Below, one piece after another: positions 35,757 to 44,013 of a stretch of DNA of 64,000 nt. The notes under the pieces were generated by a model. The model had not been told where the DNA came from, did not search any database, and worked only from the letters and a program-made list of their open reading frames with translations. Position 1 is the stretch's first letter. Every line of letters starts with the position of its first letter. The DNA lies in assembly GCA_947496705.1 (NCBI GenBank), contig CANMDW010000003.1:405622-469621 (forward strand), given 5' to 3'. A program made the translations under genes and the position numbers. This stretch comes from an uncultured Aquimarina sp. (GTDB taxonomy: Bacteria > Bacteroidota > Bacteroidia > Flavobacteriales > Flavobacteriaceae).

Positions 35757-38192
35757 TTATTCTGTTCGCAAACTTTTTATGGGGTTTACAATCGCTGCTT
35801 TAATACTTTGGTAGCTCACTGTCAATACTGAAATAACCACAGCCAAAAAAGCCGCTAAGACAAATACGCTCCAACCGATTTCTATACGATACGAAAAGTC
35901 TTCCAGCCATTTATTCATAGCATACCATCCTAGCGGAAGTGAAACAAGTATTGCTACACCAACTAGTTTAAGAAAATCGATAGTTAGCCTATATGATATT
36001 TGGGATACACTAGCCCCCATAACTTTTCTTACGCCTATTTCTTTGGTTCGTTTTTCTGCATTGAATGCTGCCAGACCAAATAAACCAAGACATGCAATTA
36101 TAATAGATAGTATTGTGAAGACTACAAAAATACTCCCTAATCGTTGCTCTGCTTGATAGGTACTATTAAAAGATTCATCCATAAAATAGTAATTGAAAGG
36201 TTGGCCAGGAGCCACTTTACTCCACTTTTTTTCGATGTTTGTAATGGTATTTGAGAAATCTCCGGCTTTTAATTTTATGGCCATTTTGCCTGTACGATCC
36301 CCCAAAGAAAGACTTAGAGGTCCAATATCATCTTTTAGCGATTCATAATGAAAATTTTTCATCACACCTATAATTGTGAAAACCGGGTCATTCTCTGCTC
36401 CTCCTATCCCTCGTGATAATTTTCTACCAATGGCTTTTTCTGGTTGCACACCCATAATTGCTACAGCAGATTCGTTTAAAATTATGGCTGTAGAATCTGT
36501 ACTAAACTGTCGATCAAAGTCACGTCCTGCTATAATTTCTAGCTTTAAAGTAGATATATATTCATGATCCACCCTCCAGCTTTGCATTTGTAAGGCTTTA
36601 TCTTCTGATAGCACTCCATCTATATTGTATGAATCATCAGATCTGTTTGATGGGGTTGGTAAAAAGCTACTTAATGTGGTACTTTCTACTTGCCCTAGTT
36701 GTTGGACTTCTTGTTTAAAAGATTGCACTTGATTTCCGGCTGCATACACATCATCTATAATTAGAATTTGATCTTTAGTATACCCCAGATCTTTACTTTG
36801 AATAAATTTCAATTGCTGAAAAACCACTAGTGTACTTATGATCAAAAAAACAGAAATAGTAAATTGAAAAATAACCAAAGAGTTTCTAATACCACTACCT
36901 CCTACATTACTAAGGCCACTGCCCTTAAGCACTTTAACAGGAGCAAACTTAGACATAAAAAATGCAGGATAACTACCAGAAAAAAGGCCTAATAAAATTG
37001 TTGCAATAAGTAAAATCAACCAAAAAACCGGATTAGTAAATGGTATAGAAATGTCTTTACCCGATAGTTCATTAAAAAAAGGTGTAACTATTACTGCGAT
37101 TACAACTGCAAATACTAGTGAAATGAAAGCGATTAAACCAGATTCTGTTAAGAATTGTTTTATGAGATCTACTTTATTAGAACCAAGTGTTTTACGAACG
37201 CCAACTTCTTTAGCTCTTTTAAGGGAATGAGCTGTTGACAAATTCATGAAATTAACACTTGCCAATAGGATAAGAAACAAACCAATAAAAGAAAGAATAT
37301 AAACATCCTGAATCTCGCTATTCGTACTTATTTCGGCTACTCTATTAGATGACAAATGTATGTCCTTTAATGGTATAGTACTATATTTTAAATGATTACC
37401 TTCTCGTTTTAAACTTTCGAGTGTCAAACTTGGATTAAATGTCTGTACATATGGAATCACATATTTTATAAGAAGTGACTGTAAAGGAGCTTGAAGATCT
37501 TCAATAGCTGCTCCCGGCATAAGTTTAATAAAGGTATTGAAATTATTGCTCCCCCATGCTACACTTTTTGCTTCATCATAGCCTTCCATGGCCATAAAAA
37601 CACTGTGATTTCTAAGAAACGAGTTTTTTGGAAAATCATCTATTATACCCGTAATAGTATAGGTATCGGTATTATTTAGTATCATACTTTGACCTAATGC
37701 CTCTTTTAATCCAAAATGTTTTTCTGCTGCCGTTTTGGTTAAAATTAAAGTATTGGGTTCTTTTAACGCAGTTTTAGGGTTTCCAGCCAATAAATCCATG
37801 CCAAACATCTCAAAAAAATTAGCGTCTACATATGTAGATTGAGGCTCTTTTACATTGAGTTCTGCATTGCTTTTTTTAATGAGTATACTACCCCATGTTC
37901 TAAATCTGGTTGCACTTTCTATCTGTGAATAATCATTTACCACCGTAGCAGCCAGAGGAGCTTGTACTACTGCAAATTTTTGATCTTGGCCACCAAACTT
38001 TATATCAACATTTACTCTATGAATACGATCTGCATCTGCAAACATGGTATCATAGTTTAGCTCATCATAAATGTATAGAGATATGAGCAATCCCCCAGCC
38101 ATACCAATGGCAAGTCCAAAAGTATTAAGGAATGTAAAAAAAGGCTGTTTTTTAAGGCTTCTCCAGGCTATTTTTAGATGGTTTTTAAACAT
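35757..38192 (-). CDS. FtsX/MacB-type ABC permease (array copy 8, promoter-proximal)
   Basis: This 811-residue permease is the first of the eight in transcription order, 74 bases after the head-GIN gene. The double MacB-core/FtsX layout is intact, with coupling helices AKEVGVRKTLGSNKVDLI and TKEIGVRKVMGASVSQIS and the end NPIKSLRTE. It pairs with copy 7. Its DNA looks visibly more AT-rich in codon choice than copy 7 over much of 36000-38000, although the proteins remain similar; this suggests divergence after duplication or import from a relative. Confidence 0.88.
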   Translation of the reverse strand: MFKNHLKIAWRSLKKQPFFTFLNTFGLAIGMAGGLLISLYIYDELNYDTMFADADRIHRVNVDIKFGGQDQKFAVVQAPLAATVVNDYSQIESATRFRTWGSILIKKSNAELNVKEPQSTYVDANFFEMFGMDLLAGNPKTALKEPNTLILTKTAAEKHFGLKEALGQSMILNNTDTYTITGIIDDFPKNSFLRNHSVFMAMEGYDEAKSVAWGSNNFNTFIKLMPGAAIEDLQAPLQSLLIKYVIPYVQTFNPSLTLESLKREGNHLKYSTIPLKDIHLSSNRVAEISTNSEIQDVYILSFIGLFLILLASVNFMNLSTAHSLKRAKEVGVRKTLGSNKVDLIKQFLTESGLIAFISLVFAVVIAVIVTPFFNELSGKDISIPFTNPVFWLILLIATILLGLFSGSYPAFFMSKFAPVKVLKGSGLSNVGGSGIRNSLVIFQFTISVFLIISTLVVFQQLKFIQSKDLGYTKDQILIIDDVYAAGNQVQSFKQEVQQLGQVESTTLSSFLPTPSNRSDDSYNIDGVLSEDKALQMQSWRVDHEYISTLKLEIIAGRDFDRQFSTDSTAIILNESAVAIMGVQPEKAIGRKLSRGIGGAENDPVFTIIGVMKNFHYESLKDDIGPLSLSLGDRTGKMAIKLKAGDFSNTITNIEKKWSKVAPGQPFNYYFMDESFNSTYQAEQRLGSIFVVFTILSIIIACLGLFGLAAFNAEKRTKEIGVRKVMGASVSQISYRLTIDFLKLVGVAILVSLPLGWYAMNKWLEDFSYRIEIGWSVFVLAAFLAVVISVLTVSYQSIKAAIVNPIKSLRTE

Positions 38193-38266
38193 AACTGCTC
38201 GTTTTTGATGTGCCTAAAGTGTTTCAGGCTCTGTTGATTTCGTTTTTTGATATGACTGACCTCGCT

Positions 38267-39019
38267 TTAATTTATTTTATGAATGGTTGCCTCTCCTATG
38301 ATGATTCCGCGATGCACTGAAGGATTTCCGTTGTAGGCAACCGTAGCTTCGCCAAAGGCAGTGACCTTCAGCTTATCTTTTACATGAATTCTAAAAGTGC
38401 TTTCGCCGTAGGCGGTAATCTTAGTGTTGTTTGTATTCAAGCCCAGTGTGTTAATTTGGCCTTCTCCATAAACCGTGAACTTCTGGTTCTCTGCAGCTCC
38501 TTCCAAAATATCCAAATGGCTTTCGCCATACATGGTTACTTTTAAGGAAGATACTTTTAGCACATTCATGGTAATTTTAGACTCCCCATATGAAGTAAGC
38601 TGAAAATCTTCCTGATGAATCGGGCTTACACACTGAATCACTTCTTCTCCCCGAACCGAAAGTGCCGCAAGCTCCTTATAGGTAACTTTGGCTGTGACTT
38701 GCGTGCCTTTGTAGATTGATTTTTTGTGTTTCCATCCATCTTGCTTTACTGTTTCGGTTTTGGTGATCATTTTGGCTCCATCCAAATAGATATGTAATGT
38801 TTTGCCTTCTACTTCGATATTGATTTTTTCGTGTGGTAACCGTGCATTTTCGATAGTAACGGTTTCATTATCACCCGCCACAAAAGTGACTTGAATGTGC
38901 GGACTTACAATCACTTTATCAAAATGATCTACAGCAATCGTTTTTGATTGCCCATAACCAGTTATCACTGAAATAAGTGACATGATAAGGGCGGCAAGGT
39001 ATAGTGCTATTTTTGTCAT
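38267..39019 (-). CDS. Head-GIN domain (DUF2807) secreted protein
   Basis: This 250-residue protein has a signal peptide (MTKIALYLAALIMSLISVITGYGQS) and then a right-handed beta-helix-like DUF2807 region. Repeats such as LTSYGESKITMNV, VTMYGESHLDIL, FTVYGEGQINTLG, ITAYGESTFRIHV and VTAFGEATVAYNG are spaced about 20 residues apart. Such head-GIN domains are common in Bacteroidota envelopes, and their ligand is unknown. It stands 21 bases after the proximal ATPase and is part of the array transcript, so an envelope sensor or accessory role is plausible but unproven. Confidence 0.8.
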   Translation of the reverse strand: MTKIALYLAALIMSLISVITGYGQSKTIAVDHFDKVIVSPHIQVTFVAGDNETVTIENARLPHEKINIEVEGKTLHIYLDGAKMITKTETVKQDGWKHKKSIYKGTQVTAKVTYKELAALSVRGEEVIQCVSPIHQEDFQLTSYGESKITMNVLKVSSLKVTMYGESHLDILEGAAENQKFTVYGEGQINTLGLNTNNTKITAYGESTFRIHVKDKLKVTAFGEATVAYNGNPSVHRGIIIGEATIHKIN

Positions 39020-39040
39020 GAGTACATGTTTTTTTGTGTG

Positions 39041-39736
39041 TTATGCGTTGACCGCAAAGGGTTTATTTTGGCTTTCGGTCACAATTTGACCATCAAACAG
39101 ATTAATAATTCTGTGTGCATAGTGAGAGTCTCTGTCTGAGTGTGTTACCATCACTATGGTAGTTCCTTCCTGGTTGAGTTCGGTAAGCAGGTTCATCACC
39201 TCGATACCATTTTTAGAATCCAGATTTCCTGTGGGCTCATCGGCCAAAATCAACTTGGCCTTGGTCACCACTGCACGGGCGATTGCTACACGTTGTTGTT
39301 GCCCTCCTGATAGTTGTTGTGGAAAATGCTTTTCGCGATGCGCAATTTTCATGCGTTCGAGCACTTTTTTTACCTTTTGCTCGCGTTCGCTTTTTTTCAT
39401 ATTGAGATAAATCAAAGGGAGTTCTACATTTTCAAAAACGGTAAGCTCATCGATCAGGTTAAAACTCTGAAATACAAATCCAAGGTTTCCTTTTCTAATT
39501 TTGGTGCGTTGGTTTTCTTTAAGTCTGCCAACTTCCTGGCCGTTAAAATGGTAGCTTCCTTCGTTGGGATTATCCAACATACCGATAATATTGAGTAAGG
39601 TAGATTTACCGCAACCCGATGGCCCCATAATGGCAACAAACTCGCCTTCTTCTACTTTTAGGTTTACCCCGTTTAAGGCCAGTGTCTCAACTTCTTCGGT
39701 TCTAAAACTCTTTTTTAAGTTTTCTATCTGTATCAT
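39041..39736 (-). CDS. ABC transporter ATP-binding protein, MacB/LolD type (proximal)
   Basis: This 231-residue ATPase has Walker A GPSGCGKS, a Q-loop in [13 protein letters not shown], a perfect signature LSGGQQQR, Walker B LILADEP and switch [14 protein letters not shown]. It belongs to the clade that drives FtsX-type permeases. Its position right after the membrane-fusion protein indicates the motor for the tripartite TolC-MFP-permease machine. It resembles the distal ATPase at 16495 but is not identical, for example LSGGQQQR against LSGGQQQL. Confidence 0.9.
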   Translation of the reverse strand: MIQIENLKKSFRTEEVETLALNGVNLKVEEGEFVAIMGPSGCGKSTLLNIIGMLDNPNEGSYHFNGQEVGRLKENQRTKIRKGNLGFVFQSFNLIDELTVFENVELPLIYLNMKKSEREQKVKKVLERMKIAHREKHFPQQLSGGQQQRVAIARAVVTKAKLILADEPTGNLDSKNGIEVMNLLTELNQEGTTIVMVTHSDRDSHYAHRIINLFDGQIVTESQNKPFAVNA

Positions 39737-39779
39737 TTTTTGATTGTTTTATTATTCTGAAATATTCTCATTACTTCAA

Positions 39780-39820
39780 AACATCGCCTATAATCTCATC
39801 AGGGGGATTATAGGGATGTT
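39780..39820 (-). promoter_or_regulatory. Intercistronic hairpin between MFP and ATPase genes
   Basis: AACATCGCCTATAATC (39780-39795) pairs with GATTATAGGGATGTT (39806-39820): 15 base pairs with one bulged base and a 10-base loop. It overlaps the MFP stop codon and lies 44 bases before the ATPase start. On the minus strand it is followed by only four Ts, so it is more likely an RNA-processing, stability or attenuation element than a full terminator. Confidence 0.6.
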
Positions 39821-41069
39821 ATTTCAATACGATTTTTTCGGCATCACCAAAACTATCATAGTTTGATGTGATTACTTGCTCACCAGCTTCTAATCCCTCG
39901 AGTAATTCATAGTATCTCGAGTTTTGTTTTCCTATTCTAATGGATCTCTTCCAGGCTACCTCACCAGACGCATCTACCACAAAGATCCATTGCCCGCCTG
40001 TGCTCTGAAAGAAACTTCCCCTGGGCAGTAATAAGGCTTCATTTGATTGACCCAACTGAAGTTTGATGTTATAACTTTGCCCGCTTCTTATGGTTTCTGG
40101 TTTTTGATCTGCAAAAACCAGATCTACTTTAAACTTCCCGTTGCGCACTTCGGGATATACTTTGCGAAGGCGTAATTCGTATTCTTTCCCGTTGCGATCC
40201 AGTATTGCGGTCAAATCTCTTTTTACCCGATCAATATAATGTTCATCAATATCGGCTTCTATCTTATAATCTGTCAATACGTTGATCTGCCCTATTCGCT
40301 CCCCTTGCCCGATATTCTGTCCTATTTCGGCATCCAGAAACCCTAATTGGCCATCGGCAGGAGCGCGCACATTTAAATGATCTATTCGCTCATACACCAT
40401 AGACAGCGTTTTTTTCATCCTGGCCAGATCTGCATCCAATTCACTTAATGAAGTATTGCGCAGCACATTATCCTGCTCGGTTTGTAATTTGATAATATCA
40501 TATTGCTTTTGCGATAATTCATAATTCTCTTTTGAGGTAAGATACTCTTCTTTGGATATCAATTCGTCTTCAAACAAGGCCTTATTCTGTTCGTAGTTTC
40601 TTTTTAGCTTTTGCAATTCGTACTGTGAATTCACGAGGTCTTTTCGGCCTTCTACTTGTCTCGAATCAAAAGTGAGCTTGGTCGACCGTAAATCGTTCTG
40701 TTTTAATGCAAGGTTATTTTCGCTGGCAAGTATTTGTTCATAAAGCCCTCTGTTTTCTAGCTTCAAAATGATATCTCCTTTTTTTACCATAGCTCCTTCT
40801 TCTATGAGTTTTTCGGTAACCCGTCCTCCTTCATAGGCATCCATATAAATGGTGCTTATGGGGGCTACGGTTCCATTAATTGTGATATAATCATCAAATT
40901 TTCCGAAGGAAACTTCAGCAATAGATAGTTTCTCTTTCTCTGTTCTAAAGGTAGAAGCCGAGTTACCAAATACCATTTTCCATCCTACAAAAAACAGCAG
41001 GATTCCTATAGCAATATATCCAAAATGTTTTGGCCTTAATCCTTTTTTCTTTTCAATTTTTATGTCCAT
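39819..41069 (-). CDS. Periplasmic adaptor (membrane-fusion protein, HlyD/MacA-like)
   Basis: This 416-residue adaptor has an N-terminal membrane anchor (residues 17-33, YIAIGILLFFVGWKMVF), a biotinyl-lipoyl half (VSFGKFDDYITINGTVAPI...EEGAMVKKGDIILKL), a long coiled-coil hairpin (about 110-245, rich in Q, N, L, E and K), the second lipoyl half (VRAPADGQLGFLDAEIGQNIGQGE) and beta domains to the C-terminus. It bridges the inner-membrane permease and the TolC-like channel. It is two bases from tolC and shares its transcript. Confidence 0.88.
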   Translation of the reverse strand: MDIKIEKKKGLRPKHFGYIAIGILLFFVGWKMVFGNSASTFRTEKEKLSIAEVSFGKFDDYITINGTVAPISTIYMDAYEGGRVTEKLIEEGAMVKKGDIILKLENRGLYEQILASENNLALKQNDLRSTKLTFDSRQVEGRKDLVNSQYELQKLKRNYEQNKALFEDELISKEEYLTSKENYELSQKQYDIIKLQTEQDNVLRNTSLSELDADLARMKKTLSMVYERIDHLNVRAPADGQLGFLDAEIGQNIGQGERIGQINVLTDYKIEADIDEHYIDRVKRDLTAILDRNGKEYELRLRKVYPEVRNGKFKVDLVFADQKPETIRSGQSYNIKLQLGQSNEALLLPRGSFFQSTGGQWIFVVDASGEVAWKRSIRIGKQNSRYYELLEGLEAGEQVITSNYDSFGDAEKIVLK

Positions 41070-41071
41070 TC

Positions 41072-42433
41072 TTATTGTGTTCTGTTGATGTTAAAAACAG
41101 GTAATCCGTTATAAAAATCCAATGTGCTTTGGTTAACTTTTAGCCGTAATCGTACCTGTAAATTTTCGTTTTGCGAATTTGCAAAAAGATTTTTTGATTG
41201 GTTCAGTTCAATCGCACTTATCAATCCTTTTTGATATCTTTTTTGTGCTATGTTAAAAGCCAGTGTTTGTGCTTTCATTTTTTGTGAACTCTGTTGATAT
41301 TCTGTTTTTAATGCCTCACCTTCCTGTACAAGTTGTTGTATGAGCTGATACATTTCTTGTTTCTGAACATCAAAGTTGTTTTCTGCGCGCATCACGGCTA
41401 CCTTTTGTTGCTTTACACGTGAGCGGTTTGACCATCCATTACTAATAGGTATGTTAATCGAAACCCCAACAAACTGAGCCGCATTATCCTTAATCTGAGT
41501 ATTAAAAGGAATAATTTCACCCGTTTCGTCATCTATACCATTATCAACATACCTGGATCTATAGCCTGCAAACAGCGCCAAAGAGGGGTATAAGTCTCCT
41601 CTTATAACAGCTAATTGTCTTTTGGCTGCCTGTGCCCTAAGCTCCTGTGCTTTTATAATGGGTAAAAAACCTTTGGCCTTATTAAAAATAGAATCCTTAT
41701 TTCTCTCGAAAACCGCTTCGTTTTCATCTATTTCAACAGGAGAAGATATAATAGAAATACTTGTTGCATTTTCCAGGTTCATCTCCTGTATTAAAGCAAG
41801 CTTTGCCGCAATTACATTATTTTTGTTTTGAGTCACCAACAGTCGATCTGCTATTAAAGCAGACTCTGTTTCATACAGATCGGCTTTTGCTTTTTGGCCC
41901 AATTCGACTTGTCTTTTTACCAGGTCATAATTGTTTTGTGAAACTTTTATTTGTTCTTTAGAAATGGTTAACAACCCTTCCATAAACTGAATATCATAAA
42001 AAGCCGACATAACTCTAAATGCCAGTAAATATTTTTGCTGAAGTGTTTCTTCGTTAGAGGCCTTGTATAAAAACTTTGTTGCTTTAATTGTATTTACTTT
42101 TTGAAAACCACGGAACAAATCAATTTCAGCATTTATGTTATAATTATTAGAGACAAATTCTGTATTCTCAAAAATGTTGGTATTGGGATTTTCGGATCTA
42201 CCAAAGTTTTTTATATAATTTGAAGATGCACTAATGCTTGGCAGCAAACTTCTTAACGACTGTCGATAGCTTTCTTCATTAGCAGCCTCGTTATATTCAA
42301 AATCTTTTAACTGAAGATTATGTCCTACCGCATAGGCTACACAATCATCCAATGACCATGATTCTTGAGAATATATGGTATTTACTACCAAAATTATGAG
42401 AAAATATATGAACTTGTTTTTATAATTTATCAT
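41072..42433 (-). CDS. TolC-like outer-membrane efflux protein
   Basis: This 453-residue outer-membrane channel begins at ATG 42433 (MINYKNKFIYFLIILVVNTIYSQ), a proper signal peptide. The frame is open to a TTG at 42478, but starting there would add 15 residues in front of the signal. The outer-membrane efflux protein repeats are visible as two helical segments (for example SYRQSLRSLLPSISASSNYIKNFGRSENPN and AQELRAQAAKRQLAVIRGDLYPSLALFAGYR). It exports substrate across the outer membrane. It is the first gene of the array and follows a -24/-12-like promoter. Confidence 0.87.
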   Translation of the reverse strand: MINYKNKFIYFLIILVVNTIYSQESWSLDDCVAYAVGHNLQLKDFEYNEAANEESYRQSLRSLLPSISASSNYIKNFGRSENPNTNIFENTEFVSNNYNINAEIDLFRGFQKVNTIKATKFLYKASNEETLQQKYLLAFRVMSAFYDIQFMEGLLTISKEQIKVSQNNYDLVKRQVELGQKAKADLYETESALIADRLLVTQNKNNVIAAKLALIQEMNLENATSISIISSPVEIDENEAVFERNKDSIFNKAKGFLPIIKAQELRAQAAKRQLAVIRGDLYPSLALFAGYRSRYVDNGIDDETGEIIPFNTQIKDNAAQFVGVSINIPISNGWSNRSRVKQQKVAVMRAENNFDVQKQEMYQLIQQLVQEGEALKTEYQQSSQKMKAQTLAFNIAQKRYQKGLISAIELNQSKNLFANSQNENLQVRLRLKVNQSTLDFYNGLPVFNINRTQ

Positions 42434-42472
42434 TGATGAAAGCTTAAATACTTTTTTTGATGTCAATCTATA

Positions 42473-42489
42473 GTCCAATGCTATGCCAA
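42473..42489 (-). promoter_or_regulatory. Candidate sigma54 (-24/-12) promoter of the efflux array
   Basis: On the minus strand the segment reads TTGGCATAGCATTGGAC. The -24 element TTGGCA is a full match to YTGGCA, and the -12 element TGGA keeps the G at the right distance (GG, ten bases, GA) but lacks the canonical GC. The expected start near 42462 leaves a leader of about 29 bases before the tolC ATG. Support comes from the adjacent sigma54-type regulator and from tandem upstream sites about 100 bases upstream. Confidence 0.45.
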
Positions 42490-42550
42490 AATCACAACTT
42501 ATTAAAAATCAATAATTTAAAATAAATTTTCAAATTTCAACCAGAAAAAA

Positions 42551-42589
42551 TGTAAAATAATTATACAAATACTGTCAAATAATTTTACA
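42551..42589. promoter_or_regulatory. Tandem 17-bp operator/UAS sites for the response regulator
   Basis: Two near-identical sites, 42551-42567 (TGTAAAATAATTATACA) and 42573-42589 (TGTCAAATAATTTTACA), differ at 2 of 17 positions. Both are pseudo-palindromes of form TGT-N11-ACA, and their centres are 22 bp apart, about two helical turns. They sit in the divergent spacer between tolC and the response regulator gene. The distance to the predicted tolC start (about 100 bp) suits an enhancer-binding NtrC-type regulator. Confidence 0.65.
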
Positions 42590-42648
42590 CTTGTACAGAG
42601 ATATTCATTTGGATTTGTAGTTTTAACCTATAAATCAAACACAGGATT

Positions 42649-44013
42649 ATGCAAGACGGAAAAATCTTGGTCATTGATGATAATAAGAGCGTGTTAAGTG
42701 CCCTGGAAATTTTATTGCAGTTTGAATTCAGAAGTGTCGATACTATTTCTAATCCAAATCAGATTTCATCGCTGGGAGATATTAACACATTTGACATTAT
42801 TTTATTAGATATGAACTTTTCGGCAGGTGTAAATACCGGAAACGAGGGGTTATTTTGGCTTAGGGAAATAAAGAAAAAAGCACAGCATACTTCGGTCATC
42901 ATGATGACAGCTTATGGGGCTGTAGATCTGGCCGTTGAAGCGCTAAAGGAAGGTGCGTCAGATTTTATTTTGAAACCCTGGAATAATGAAAAATTGCTCG
43001 CTACGATAAAATCGGCATATTTACTTCGTAAATCCCAGAAAGAAGTACAGCAACTAAAACAAAAAGAAAGCCATCTAAAACAGCTTATCAATCAGGATCA
43101 TAACTATATCATCGGAAATTCTAAAGCACTCACAGCCGTTTTGAATCTTGCCAGAAAAGTAGCAAAAACCGATGTAAATGTGTTGATTACCGGTGAAAAC
43201 GGAACCGGAAAAGAACTAATTGCGCGAGAGCTACATCGTATGTCTTCTCGTAAAAACGAAGTTTTTATAGGGGTTGATATGGGTTCTATATCTGAAACCT
43301 TATTCGAGAGTGAACTTTTTGGTCATACCAAAGGTGCTTTTACCGATGCCAAAGAAGACCGTGCCGGAAAATTTGAAGCAGCTAATAGCGGTACGCTGTT
43401 CCTGGATGAAATCGGAAACCTATCCCTGCAAACACAAGCCAAATTATTATCTGCCATACAAAACAGAACTATTGTACGAGTAGGTTCAAACAAAGCGATC
43501 CCTGTAGATATCCGTTTAATCTGTGCTACCAATTGTAACCTGAATCAAATGGTAACCGAAGGTGTTTTTCGTGAGGATTTACTATATAGGATCAACACCA
43601 TTCATATCGAAGTACCCCCGCTGCGAGAACGAGAGAATGATATTCTGGTATTAGCAGATTTTTATTTAAAAAAGTACTCCTCAAAATATGGTAAGCCATC
43701 GCTTCGAATAAATAATGCCGCCGAAGAAAAACTACTGAGGTATCACTGGCCGGGCAATGTTAGAGAGTTGCAGCATACTATGGAAAGAGCTGTGATTTTA
43801 TGCGAAGGAAATGTGCTAAAACCCACAGATTTTTTGTTAAGCACTCATGCAGGATTATCTTTGGATAATGCCCCAGAGACTCTGGACGAAATGGAACAAC
43901 TTATGATCACCGAAGCACTTCATAAACATAATGGGAACTATAGTGCTGCCGCAAATCAACTTGGAATTTCTAGACAAACCCTCTACAATAAAATAAAAAA
44001 ACTGGAGCGTTAA
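42649..44013 (+). CDS. Sigma54-dependent response regulator (NtrC family)
   Basis: This 454-residue protein has a receiver domain (phosphoacceptor D54 in IILLDMNF, acidic pair D10-D11, K in FILKPW), an AAA+ sigma54-activation domain (Walker A GENGTGKE, sigma54-contact loop GAFTDA in place of GAFTGA, then FLDEIGNLS, ICATNCNLNQM and YRINTIHIEVPPLRER) and a C-terminal Fis-type helix-turn-helix (NYSAAANQLGISRQTLYNKIKKLE). It likely switches on the array through the upstream tandem sites. GAFTDA is a known tolerated variant. It couples to the kinase with a one-base overlap. Confidence 0.92.
   Translation: MQDGKILVIDDNKSVLSALEILLQFEFRSVDTISNPNQISSLGDINTFDIILLDMNFSAGVNTGNEGLFWLREIKKKAQHTSVIMMTAYGAVDLAVEALKEGASDFILKPWNNEKLLATIKSAYLLRKSQKEVQQLKQKESHLKQLINQDHNYIIGNSKALTAVLNLARKVAKTDVNVLITGENGTGKELIARELHRMSSRKNEVFIGVDMGSISETLFESELFGHTKGAFTDAKEDRAGKFEAANSGTLFLDEIGNLSLQTQAKLLSAIQNRTIVRVGSNKAIPVDIRLICATNCNLNQMVTEGVFREDLLYRINTIHIEVPPLRERENDILVLADFYLKKYSSKYGKPSLRINNAAEEKLLRYHWPGNVRELQHTMERAVILCEGNVLKPTDFLLSTHAGLSLDNAPETLDEMEQLMITEALHKHNGNYSAAANQLGISRQTLYNKIKKLER

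Noticed and set aside
42434..42478. TTG start for the TolC-like gene at 42478.
   Set aside because: It would place 15 residues ahead of a normal signal peptide and overlap the -12 promoter element.
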